Source: Patiria pectinifera (taxonomy: Eukaryota; Echinodermata; Asteroidea; Valvatida; Asterinidae). Taken from it: 64,000 nt of DNA. The stretch covers positions 7,254,001-7,318,000 of the forward strand of contig CM057130.1 of NCBI GenBank assembly GCA_029964075.1. Reading direction: 5' to 3'. Position 1 is the first letter of the stretch; every line of letters begins with the position of its first letter. The notes under the pieces are model-generated. The model had not been told where the DNA came from, did no database searches, and saw only the letters and a program-made list of their open reading frames with translations. Positions 60,601-62,467 of this stretch are shown here, one piece after another. Made by a program: the position numbers and the translations under genes.

Positions 60601-62467
60601 ATCGCACATACAGTAGCTGCATCTAACCTCCAACTGTTTTCTTCATTAAGGCATACAGGGGACCTTTCATCAACGCCACAAATTGAAAATGCGGGATGAA
60701 GTGAGAAGCAATGGGCCGCTGACGTGCCCAAAACCCTTTTGAAAATCAAATCAATACTTACCAAGGAGAGAGTGAAGATTCCAAGCCTACAACCCCCCCC
60801 CCACCTCCAAAGAACCAAATATGACTCAAAAGCAGTGTTAACTTTGCAAGCAAAGACATTACTCATTTCAGATCTTCACGGCAGAAACCTTCCCAGGTTC
60901 TTCCGGAATCCATTGATAAGATTTTAGGGCCTTCCCTGCGTGACTGGGTTGTAAACGTGCTCCTCCCAAGACGAAGCTCCCTGAGGACACTGCTTTAAGA
61001 GACACTCCCAAACACTGACTGAGAAACCATTAAATAATTATACCAAAAAAATTGGAACCTGGGGATGGTCAAGATATTTTTTTCCAATTGAAACTGACAT
61101 GCTGCCAAGTATGACTTTTTCACTGGACCATTTCTCGTCGAGAGCAACTGCATGGGCAAAATTATGTTAATTTTTTTCTTGTTCGCGATACATACAACTT
61201 GGGAACACAAATGAAATAACCATTCTCTACGGCAACTGTTCCACATTTAAAAATGCACAACCCAAACATAGTAAATCGTGACGTAATAAACAGGACTCAT
61301 TTATACTACGCTGCATCGGGAGTCCTGTTTATTACGTCACGATTTACTATGTTTTGTTTGCTGCCCCCAACGACAACTTTTACACAAATTGCACGTTCGG
61401 GTCAAAACAGGACCTGAAAATCAGCTCTCAAAAGTACCTTTTGTACTCATTTCATGACAGACACAATAGTTGTTTTTATTTCATCACACCTTAGGCTACA
61501 TATACCTGAAAAATGACGGAAATGTCTTCGAGCATTCCACAACCTCTTTAACTTCCAATGCCGAGGGGAAAAAACATTGACTATCCACCCGTAATAAACC
61601 ATTATATTTGTAATACTATTCCTCATACATGTTCAGTTGAAATTACAATTACGGCACCACTGAGCCTGGGAAAACGCTGTTAAACATTTACGTGTGCCGC
61701 CATCTTTTCGTGTGCAGCTAGGGCGACGTTCACGCCTGTGGGCTACACTCGTGCGATAGTTCCACGATTCATCATCTCTATCTTTTGGTCTAAGCTTACC
61801 TTGGACTCCAGTGCATGACATTCACTCAGTAGGTTGCTGTTTTCCCGTTCCAAGTTGCTGATGTGAGTGTGGCACTTCTTCAGATCGTTCTGAAACAAAA
61901 CCAGTATTTCCGGTTTATTTTGATGGCCGGAAAAACAGGAATTTCGTGAGATGTTTTTTCAAAAACAACGGAATTCCACTTTAAACCAGATAAGTGGCAT
62001 CTCTGTATATGAAAGGAGCTTGATCCCTAGTTTAGTACATATCTCCCATGTCTGAACCGTGCCACTGTGTTTCTCAAAACTGTGACTCAAACCTAAGACA
62101 TACACAAGCCTACCGGTAGCTCATACATTTACCTCCCATGTCAGAATCGTGCCACTGTGTTACTCAAAACTGGGATTCCTATCTAAGATGCAATGATGCA
62201 AGAGGTAGGAAACACACAAATCTGGCCCATACACCGTACCTCCAATGTCTGAACCGTGCCACTGTGCTCCTCTTTGAGCTGATCCATCTTGGTCTTGTAC
62301 TCCATGACGCTGTTCAGCATCCCCTGCATCTTGGTCAGGTCCTCCTGGAGGGCCTCCAGCCTGGACTTGTAGGTCTCACCTTCCAGGAGGGCCTCCTTGA
62401 GACGTTTCTCAGCATCCAGTCGTGATTGTCGCTCTTCGGCCAAGTCTCTCATGATGGCGTCTCGTTG
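12442..62467 (-). CDS. NCKAP5: NCKAP5/NCKAP5L homologue, gene span (5' end outside window)
   Basis: Nck-associated protein 5 family. The vertebrate members NCKAP5 and NCKAP5L (Cep169) are microtubule/centrosome-associated scaffolds; NCKAP5 was named for binding Nck. Twelve exons join in frame: A 62240-62467, B 61800-61889, C 41173-41304, D 40050-40088, E 28248-28370, F 23296-23571, G 17814-21209, H 16719-16862, I 14423-16090, J 14094-14232, K 13325-13509, L 12442-12627. All donors are GT and all acceptors AG. The sum is 2201 codons plus stop. Residues 1-204 (numbered from exon A) are an alpha-helical coiled coil matching the vertebrate proteins nearly residue for residue around ENENQREQYERCLDE and VANQVVQALL. 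About residues 205-2032 are Ser/Pro/Lys-rich and probably disordered, and carry basic SxIP motifs at about 1703 and 1755. The end is acidic then serine-rich. As I recall, human NCKAP5 is about 1900 residues and NCKAP5L about 1330, so this protein is long. Exon(s) with the main start codon lie beyond the right edge. Confidence 0.9.
12628..13324 (-). other. NCKAP5 intron K-L
   Basis: 697 bp, phase 0, GTAAGT...CACAG. About 523 bp of it is a single TTAA-flanked MITE (12759-13281), which starts only 43 nt from the donor. Without the MITE the intron would be about 174 bp. Confidence 0.85.
12759..13281. mobile_element. TTAA-flanked MITE family 1, copy a
   Basis: It begins TTAAAGGGAAAATACAACAT and ends ATATTCCCTTTAA. 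It is a near full-length inverted copy of 44774-45299. A perfect 34 bp palindrome sits inside at 12921-12954 (left half TTTCCAACGCTGATCGG). The TTAA at both ends suggests a TTAA target duplication. It has no coding capacity. Confidence 0.85.
13325..13509 (-). CDS. NCKAP5: NCKAP5 exon K
   Basis: The acceptor is CCAAATAG at 13515-13510, behind a long pyrimidine tract (T-rich, then CTTTTCCTTGTCTCC). The exon starts in phase 1 with the single G carried over from exon J, and encodes ASGWKRHVVRSQASYCHV, then LDLRALYMRFGDKEKEAL, ending TPTGAQMN before donor GTAAGT. A tempting acceptor TCTTGCAG at 13450-13445 would give a 120 nt exon but cannot be joined in frame from exon J. The longer 185 nt version is open throughout and preserves the frame of exon L. 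The helical YMRFGDKEKEALSSFGFL segment is probably a structured C-terminal element. I do not recognise it from another family. Confidence 0.8.
13577..13790. mobile_element. TTAA-flanked MITE family 3, fragment a
   Basis: It starts TTAAAGGGGCATTACCGCC. The interior shares, in inverted orientation, ATGTTAATTGGAAAGAGCAT, CCACACAACCAT and GGGCTACAAAA with 25884-26035. The far end is unclear. Confidence 0.6.
14047..14091 (-). repeat. decayed duplicate of exon J 3' part inside the intron
   Basis: The minus strand reads AGAGTCTGAATACATCTTCT then CACAGTCGTCCCTGATGAGA. Exon J about 75-80 nt upstream reads AGAGTCTTGACACATCCTCT then GACAGTCATCCCGATGAGA. This is a local tandem duplication straddling the donor. 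The copy is no longer an open frame. Confidence 0.75.
14094..14232 (-). CDS. NCKAP5: NCKAP5 exon J
   Basis: The acceptor CCTTAAAG precedes 14232 and the donor is GAG|GTAAGAG. The exon encodes 46 residues plus one base: ERANLLDSLFESETDDDDEE, then GRESLDTSSDSHPDEKQ and FLKLLGGDR. The first half is strongly acidic. It joins in phase 0 to exon I and in phase 1 to exon K. It is the only exon of the gene whose length is not a multiple of three apart from its partner K. Confidence 0.85.
14233..14422 (-). other. NCKAP5 intron I-J
   Basis: 190 bp, phase 0, GTAAGA...TTAAAG. It contains a degenerate GAT/GGT trinucleotide-rich tract. Confidence 0.8.
14423..16090 (-). CDS. NCKAP5: NCKAP5 exon I, basic SxIP-containing region
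   Basis: The acceptor TGATTGCAG precedes 16090 and the donor is GAGAAG|GTAAGA. The exon has 556 codons, beginning MQESLSSTSRSLERPDSL. The composition is Ser/Lys/Pro-rich and low-complexity, typical of a disordered microtubule-binding region. Two EB-type motifs in basic context are visible: LSGIPKAI (15401-15412 for SGIP) and RSRIPKLIR (15245-15256 for SRIP). Vertebrate NCKAP5L carries a comparable RNSRIP motif. ENSLMADFVSSIMTEIS and CISLDSGL may correspond to the vertebrate FM-x-LLNRV and TLDSGIG segments, but this is tentative. A Cys cluster (CEKCNLCSNGEPCDSDC) near the middle is notable; I do not know whether it binds metal. The exon ends in an acidic stretch (EDMMEDFDAEELCDEGSED). Confidence 0.9.
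16091..16718 (-). other. NCKAP5 intron H-I
   Basis: 628 bp, phase 0, GTAAGA...TTGCAG. I see no repeat or additional exon in it. Confidence 0.75.
16719..16862 (-). CDS. NCKAP5: NCKAP5 exon H
   Basis: 48 codons, phase 0 at both ends (TTTACAG| and AAGAAA|GTAAGA). It encodes SEILWSGSDSDDEEENVNF then VEMWKARNSSPMKLPDWN, ending EDYKKK. It has an acidic patch followed by an aromatic/basic segment. The mix of Trp and charged residues in an otherwise disordered region suggests a short conserved linear motif. Confidence 0.88.
17025..17215. mobile_element. interspersed repeat shared with 56131-56330
   Basis: Shared strings, with changes, are GTGTACAAAACCTATGGGGG, AAAAAGAGTACAAACAAAAG and GGACAATAGGACGTCCACGA. 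The sequence is partly self-complementary around the repeated GGTCCA/TGGACC-like pieces, so it is probably a MITE. No coding capacity. Confidence 0.55.
17568..17626. repeat. 14 bp minisatellite, 4 copies
   Basis: GTGGTTTGTTTGCC is repeated four times head to tail, the last copy changed to GTTTGTTTGCTG. It lies about 190 bp inside the intron downstream of exon G. Confidence 0.9.
17814..21209 (-). CDS. NCKAP5: NCKAP5 exon G, 3.4 kb disordered Ser/Pro-rich region
   Basis: 1132 codons uninterrupted, phase 0 at both ends: acceptor CTCTTCCACAG precedes 21209 and donor is CCATTG|GTATGT. It begins PVLYQPHGSPHSRSPQN and ends GAAPKKPATPL. It is rich in Ser, Gln, His, Pro and Asn, with many SP/SPxS sites, so it is very probably disordered and a phosphorylation target. 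Short ordered-looking pieces are AQSLLQELKDISSSVKSF (a possible amphipathic helix) and SSESIETMLERQASITPF. Proline-based SH3-type pieces such as RPPSRDTD and PPQKPLIS occur. An SH3 partner such as Nck is suggested by the family name but not shown here. A single giant central exon also occurs in vertebrate NCKAP5, as I recall. Confidence 0.92.
21369..21640. repeat. SINE-like tail interrupted by a MITE
   Basis: The flanks GCAATAATAAGCGCTTTGAG ACC and TATAAAGCGATATGGACCTC followed by ATTATTATT look like one retroposon tail (AAGCGCTTTGAGACC, then TATAAAGCG, then (ATT)n). It is split by the element at 21401-21590. This reconstruction is an inference from the two flanks. Confidence 0.5.
21401..21590. 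mobile_element. MITE with AAGCCCGGTTTATACTTCATG termini
   Basis: AAGCCCGGTTTATACTTCAT at the left is matched by ATGAACCGGGCTT at the right. The inner parts GCGAAAGCGAATGCGAA and TTCGCGTTCGCTTTCGC are also inverted copies. TA flanks both ends, consistent with a TA target duplication as in Tc1/mariner-type elements. A half-copy lies at about 45955-46043. It is unusually CpG-rich. Confidence 0.8.
22140..22480. promoter_or_regulatory. CpG-rich patch, possible regulatory element
   Basis: A local cluster of CG dinucleotides (GCCGGCGGCACACGCCAACG, ACCACGCGCGACAG, ATTGCGCGCACC, GTTCGGGCGCGCATC) in an otherwise AT-rich, CpG-poor intron upstream of exon G. It could be an internal promoter or an old repeat. 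I find no ATG-starting exon with a good donor beside it. Confidence 0.25.
23296..23571 (-). CDS. NCKAP5: NCKAP5 exon F
   Basis: 92 codons, phase 0 at both ends (CTCACGCAG| and GCCAAG|GTAAAT). It begins GCFQHPFANLMSPGPPSSL and continues Ser/Gly/Pro-rich to PAQGSPVHGAK. It is the transition from coiled coil to disordered region. Two other open frames overlap it but do not match the splice phase. Confidence 0.88.
25884..26556. mobile_element. TTAA-flanked MITE family 3, copy b
   Basis: It shares GGGCTACAAAA, ATGTTAATTGGAAAGAGCAT and CCACACAACCAT with 13577-13790 in inverted orientation. It ends AATGCCCCTTTAA, the inverted match of that copy's TTAAAGGGGCATT. The middle (about 26040-26530) is unmatched and may be a nested insertion. 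Confidence 0.5.
26598..26860. repeat. tandem duplication, period about 145 bp
   Basis: Two copies in direct orientation share GAGTCTTAAGGGAAT, TTTTTTCACTT, GTGTGGATGGA/GAGTGGACGGA, ACATACTC and TTTATTTTGAT, and each ends with a TCTGACAT string. Confidence 0.75.
28248..28370 (-). CDS. NCKAP5: NCKAP5 exon E, coiled coil
   Basis: 41 codons, phase 0 at both ends (GTCACAG| and CTCCAG|GTCAGT). It encodes DLKEECMKLHNRVRELEQQN then RNLKCLFERERPCYGPLTPLQ. This matches vertebrate NCKAP5/NCKAP5L, where DLREEC-x-KL-x-x-RV-x-DLE-x-QN occurs at the same place, and NCKAP5L likewise continues into PLTPLQ. It is the end of the coiled coil. Confidence 0.95.
28481..28640. repeat. G-rich minisatellite (GGGGATACGGGGTGTG unit)
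   Basis: Three direct copies of the ~15 bp unit GGGGATACGGGGTGT, then degenerate GGGGTNGGGG runs. The G runs could form G-quadruplex structures on the plus strand. Confidence 0.85.
29515..29850. repeat. TCACAAGTCCTTACAAGTCCA degenerate tandem repeat
   Basis: A ~21 bp unit made of two half-units (ATCACAAGTCC and TTACAAGTCC), repeated with drift about 15 times. Short patches of the same motif occur elsewhere in the gene, including the 3' UTR. Confidence 0.9.
30834..30959. repeat. 42 bp tandem triplicate with octamer-like core
   Basis: Three near-identical copies of CCAATGCGCATGTGCTGCTG followed by TTTTGCATATTAAGTCACGC CA. Each contains TTTTGCATATTAA (minus strand TTAATATGCAAAA), resembling a POU-domain octamer site. 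The tract is intronic, about 225 bp downstream of the putative alternative first exon. Confidence 0.85.
31184..31264 (-). CDS. NCKAP5: putative alternative first coding exon 2 of NCKAP5
   Basis: On the minus strand an ATG at 31264 opens a 27-codon frame, MGDQDASLEHLSWFVVSLGL then LLKEALK, ending at the consensus donor AAG|GTGAGA in phase 0. The next coding exon (E) is also phase 0 and starts DLKEEC. The heptad-like leucines (LEHLSWFVVSLGLLLKEALKDL) would continue straight into the coiled coil. An in-frame TAA lies about 75 nt upstream. This is a prediction of an alternative promoter giving a protein without exons A-D. No transcript evidence is available. Confidence 0.5.
32530..32851. mobile_element. 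hAT-type MITE, copy a
   Basis: 322 bp, starting AAAGGGCGGATCCAG and ending CTGCCCTTG. It is flanked by GTCTTAGT (32522-32529) and GTCTAAGT (32852-32859), an 8 bp target duplication with one change. It is a direct-orientation relative of 40263-40580, sharing GGGGTTCGGGGCCCGCTTAA and CTGTGGTGCGATCTGAGGCA. The 8 bp duplication and CAAGGG ends fit the hAT superfamily. Confidence 0.85.
33079..33632. mobile_element. TTAA-flanked MITE family 2, copy a
   Basis: It begins TTAAAGCTACAGTTCATCAT and ends GACGGACTGTACCTTTAA. It is an inverted copy of 57814-58332, sharing GACGCACCGTTGGA, AGAATAATTTC/GAAATAATTCTTTCT and GAAACTTCATCA. It has an inner imperfect palindrome around CCAACAGTGCGTCT and AGACGCACCGTTGG. 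Confidence 0.85.
33700..34117 (-). mobile_element. tRNA-derived SINE
   Basis: Read on the minus strand, the head GTGGTCCAATGGTTAGGATG resembles a tRNA A box and GGTTGGAATCC resembles a B box (GGTTCGANTCC) at the right spacing. The body contains CGTGTGTTGTGTAATGCATG, and the element ends GAGTACCTAATTGTTGGTAA, then a GACTTCGGTAAAATAATG tail. A tail-only copy is at 535-612. It is decayed and not a functional tRNA. Confidence 0.75.
36660..36752. mobile_element. GGTCCACA palindromic repeat, copy a
   Basis: Several GTGGACCTG/CAGGTCCACA pieces face each other, so the segment can fold back. The reverse complement matches 41470-41568 (TTTGTGTGGACCTGAAAACA against CTTTGTGGACTTGTGAACAA, then AGGTCCACAGGATGCAGG). 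Confidence 0.6.
38805..38885. repeat. patch of TCACAAGTCC motif
   Basis: AAGTCAATCACAAGTCCTCA and GTCAATCACAAATCCTCC. This is the same dispersed motif as the tract at 29515-29850. Confidence 0.6.
39601..39811. mobile_element. TTAACCCTAAC-type repeat B, copy a
   Basis: A direct-orientation relative of 50968-51187. It shares AGCATGATTTAC, CATACCCATCCT, TATTTCTGACTCTG, TCTGGAGGTGTGCCAA and GAGTTCTGTTAGG. In the better copy the ends are TTAAACCTAACTCCC and CTGTTAGGGTTAA. Confidence 0.75.
40050..40088 (-). CDS. NCKAP5: NCKAP5 exon D, 39 nt microexon
   Basis: 13 codons encoding VANQVVQALLMQK, phase 0 at both ends (TTCCCACAG| and CAGAAG|GTAAGT). Vertebrate NCKAP5 has the same segment between CLDE and DLREEC (VANQVVQALLTQK as I recall), so only one residue differs. 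It is too short to find by open-frame length alone. Confidence 0.95.
40263..40580. mobile_element. hAT-type MITE, copy b, perfect target duplication
   Basis: 318 bp, starting CAAGGGCGGATCCAG and ending GGATCCGCCCTTG. It is flanked on both sides by ACCCCAAA (40255-40262 and 40581-40588), a perfect 8 bp target duplication, which is diagnostic of hAT-like insertion. Poly-G and poly-C runs near both ends are inverted partners. It is non-coding. Confidence 0.92.
40855..41080. repeat. SINE-like retroposon fragment
   Basis: Contains CCCGGTCCACATGTGGATTG, GGTTTCCAGTCCCTAGCTGA, GGGGTTTTCCCCAATATTCT and GGGGTTTTCTTTCCTCCCAC, a text pattern common in invertebrate SINE-type repeats. It ends with GCGCTTTTGAGGAATCCTTG and an A-rich TAATAAAAG tail near 41095. 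No second copy occurs in the window, so this is recognition only. Confidence 0.4.
41173..41304 (-). CDS. NCKAP5: NCKAP5 exon C, coiled coil
   Basis: 44 codons, phase 0 at both ends (CTCCTAG| and GACGAG|GTGGGT). It encodes VGQEEIMKEKTMLLERIRLL then EAENSALVLENENQREQYER and CLDE. Vertebrate NCKAP5 has LEAENSALALENENQREQY here and NCKAP5L a close variant, making this the strongest evidence for the family assignment. Confidence 0.96.
41470..41568. mobile_element. GGTCCACA palindromic repeat, copy b
   Basis: Inverted relative of 36660-36752, lying about 170 bp upstream (on the gene strand) of exon C. Confidence 0.55.
42620..42885. mobile_element. MITE with TATGTGATGCGATCAAG termini
   Basis: TATGTGATGCGATCAAGATA followed by AATGAGTCATTTGTCGACC at the left is matched by CGACAAACGACTCATTTTAA and TAGCTTGATCGCATCACATA at the right. 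The arms are about 45 bp, the total about 266 bp, and it is non-coding. Confidence 0.85.
43637..43729 (-). CDS. NCKAP5: putative alternative first coding exon 1 of NCKAP5
   Basis: On the minus strand an ATG at 43729, directly preceded by in-frame TAG TGA (with one sense codon between), opens 31 codons: MSVISDVLGADKRGLLGKNF then NGLAGSIFVYK. The frame ends at the consensus donor AAG|GTATGT in phase 0. Exon C, the next exon 2.3 kb downstream, is phase 0, so the join gives SIFVYK-VGQEEIMKEK. The protein would lack exons A and B and the start of the coiled coil. I do not recognise the peptide. Support is open frame, stops before the ATG, donor and phase only. Confidence 0.45.
44774..45299. mobile_element. 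TTAA-flanked MITE family 1, copy b
   Basis: Starts TTAAAGGGAATATACATCAT and ends TGTATTATCCCTTTAA. It is an inverted, nearly full-length match to 12759-13281 with scattered changes. The inner palindrome (GCTGATCGGCCGACCAGC) has one mismatch. Confidence 0.85.
45955..46043. repeat. half-copy of the AAGCCCGGTT MITE
   Basis: GTGTTCAACTTTTACAAAAT and GCGCTGAGTATGAACCGACC TTA correspond to GTTCAACTTTTACGAATTCG and GCGCAGAGTATGAACCGGGC TTT in 21401-21590. Confidence 0.55.
47895..48485 (-). pseudogene. dead 3' end of a non-LTR retrotransposon (RT ORF C-terminus)
   Basis: The minus-strand translation contains GRPALHFKDVCKCDTKA, then (after an insertion) SWEAVAADRSKWRHVVKAG, an Arg/Glu-rich linker and FTCSNCNKVCGSRIGL followed by NHSRHC. 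This is the familiar C-terminal end of endonuclease-reverse-transcriptase LINE proteins: a GRP-x-x-x-x-KDVCK-x-D stretch, a W-x-x-x-x-x-DR-x-x-W stretch and a C2HC/C2HH finger. It is broken by an in-frame TAG inside the finger, by frame changes, and by a foldback insertion at about 48175-48367. It is GC-rich compared with its surroundings. 5' truncated, inactive. Confidence 0.8.
48175..48367. mobile_element. foldback insertion inside the retrotransposon fragment
   Basis: CCAACTACAATCCTGGCCAAA at the left is matched by TTTGGCCGGGATTGTAGTTGG at the right. The ~190 bp separates the protein pieces KASDINPT and SWEAVAADR, which are adjacent in intact relatives. It is therefore a secondary insertion or local inverted duplication. 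Confidence 0.65.
49888..50336. mobile_element. TTAACCCTAAC-ended element with AATCCTCCAAAATCCTCC minisatellite, copy a
   Basis: The left end is GGTTAACCCTAACCCCCTAG and the right end GGTTAGGGTTAA. Between them, CATCCTCAATCCTCCAAAAT is repeated about seven times. Some repeats form a larger ~45 bp unit with TGCTTCAATCACCATT. The right end carries the inverted AGGATTTTGGAGGA. A related element is at 59771-60135. Confidence 0.75.
50968..51187. mobile_element. TTAACCCTAAC-type repeat B, copy b
   Basis: Starts TTAAACCTAACTCCC and ends GTTCTGTTAGGGTTAA. It is a direct relative of 39601-39811. It has short inverted termini and no coding capacity. Confidence 0.75.
53015..53382. repeat. tandem unit 1: palindromic block plus foldback element
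   Basis: Block X (53015-53175) has inner inverted copies (AAGAATAATTTCATGAGGTG ACAG against CTGTCACCAAATGAAATTATTC). It is followed by a foldback element (about 53176-53382) with ends TATACAACACCTGAATAAAT and ATTTATTCAGGCGTTGTATA. The whole unit is repeated at 53393-53755. Confidence 0.8.
53393..53755. repeat. tandem unit 2: palindromic block plus foldback element
   Basis: Second copy of 53015-53382: GAATGGTTATGAGTGCAATG, AAGAATAATTTCATGACGTG, TATACAACACCTGAATAAAT and the right end ATTTATTCAGGCGTCGTTTA. It is more diverged in its second half. Confidence 0.75.
53755..54129. mobile_element. MITE with AAGGCCAAAAAAAAAAGTCTCC termini
   Basis: AGGCCAAAAAAAAAAAGTCT CCGGTTTCTGGTATG at the left is matched by CATACCAGAAACCGGAGACT followed by T-rich GGCCTTA at the right. 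CG-rich subterminal pieces (GCGCGTCGCCG and GCCGCGTCGCCGC) are present. About 375 bp, non-coding, abutting the preceding foldback element. Confidence 0.85.
55251..55595. mobile_element. TTAA-flanked MITE family 1, copy c (internally deleted)
   Basis: Starts TTAAAGGGAATGTACATCAT and ends TGTATCTTCCCTTTAA. It is 345 bp, lacking about 180 bp of the centre relative to copies a and b but keeping the palindromic region CTGGTCGGCTGACCAG. Confidence 0.82.
56131..56330. mobile_element. interspersed repeat shared with 17025-17215
   Basis: GTGTACAAAACATATGGGAG, AAAAAGTATAAACAAAAGAG and GATCCACGATTGAAGGTG match the copy in intron G-H. It has several GGACC/GGTCC self-complementary pieces. Confidence 0.55.
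57041..57085. repeat. GTTCAGGGAGGGGAAGGGG short tandem repeat
   Basis: TTCAGGGAGGGGAAGGGGG is repeated twice, followed by a third partial ACAGGGAG. Purine-rich. Confidence 0.8.
57209..57397. repeat. tandem duplication, period about 90-100 bp
   Basis: Each copy starts AGGATTGAAAGGTC(G/A)GGCC and contains ACATGTAACTGT, ATCGTTAAAGA and TTCACTGAAATGG. The copies differ by a TACATGTAC expansion in the second. Confidence 0.85.
57814..58332. mobile_element. TTAA-flanked MITE family 2, copy b
   Basis: Starts TTAAAGCTATAGTCCATCAT and ends GATGGACTCGGGCTTTAA. It is an inverted relative of 33079-33632, with the GACGCACCGTTGGAAAT core. It has a CG-rich centre (CCGCGCGCGCCTGTGCGTCG) around 58065. Confidence 0.82.
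59771..60135. mobile_element. TTAACCCTAAC-ended minisatellite element, copy b
   Basis: Left end TTAACTCCCTAGGC, right end GGTTAGGGTTAA. It contains four or more CCTCAATCCTGCAAAATCCT CC units and the inverted AAGATTTTGGAGGACTTGGG near the right end. Related to 49888-50336. Confidence 0.65.
61264..61354. repeat. perfect 34 bp inverted repeat with 23 bp loop
   Basis: AAACATAGTAAATCGTGACG followed by TAATAAACAGGACT at 61264-61297 is exactly complementary to 61321-61354. The loop (ATTTATACTACGC...) is not self-complementary. The absence of mismatches implies a young element or constrained structure. Confidence 0.92.
61800..61889 (-). CDS. NCKAP5: NCKAP5 exon B, coiled coil
   Basis: 30 codons, phase 0 at both ends (TTGTTTCAG| and TCCAAG|GTAAGC). 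It encodes NDLKKCHTHISNLERENSNL then LSECHALESK. The heptad-like pattern continues the coiled coil of exon A. I cannot align it confidently with a specific vertebrate segment, but phase, splice sites and composition fit. Confidence 0.88.
61890..62239 (-). other. NCKAP5 intron A-B with exon-tail copies
   Basis: 350 bp, phase 0, GTACGG...GTTTCAG. It contains two copies of the last ~30 nt of exon A (near 62043-62073 and 62133-62163). Confidence 0.85.
62043..62163 (-). repeat. two decayed copies of the 3' end of exon A
   Basis: Exon A ends CACAGTGGCACGGTTCAGAC ATTGGAG|GTACGG. The intron repeats CACAGTGGCACGATTCTGAC ATGGGAG|GTAAAT (end at 62133) and CACAGTGGCACGGTTCAGAC ATGGGAG|ATATGT (end at 62043). 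The first retains a donor-like GT and the second has lost it. Read-through from exon A meets a stop before the first copy. Confidence 0.88.
62240..62467 (-). CDS. NCKAP5: NCKAP5 exon A, first coding exon in window
   Basis: 76 codons, phase 0 at both ends (CTCCTTGCAG| and TTGGAG|GTACGG). It encodes QRDAIMRDLAEERQSRLDAE, KRLKEALLEGETYKSRLEAL, QEDLTKMQGMLNSVMEYKTK and a tail ending TVQTLE. It is a continuous coiled coil that resembles the vertebrate NCKAP5 pattern EL-EEER-x-x-RL-x-x-EKRL. The acceptor shows that at least one more coding or leader exon lies to the right. Confidence 0.92.

Larger units (their letters stand above)
41305..61799 (-). other. NCKAP5 intron B-C, 20.5 kb
   Basis: Phase 0, GTAAGC...CTCCTAG. 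It carries a putative alternative first exon (43637-43729) and many elements listed separately. Stretches where I see nothing I can defend are 41570-42619, 42886-43636, 43730-44773 (a weak GGGTTAA-ended piece near 44630-44770), 46045-47894, 48486-49887, 50341-50967, 51188-53014, 54130-55250, 55596-56130, 56331-57040, 57398-57813, 58333-59770 and 60136-61263. Confidence 0.6.
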
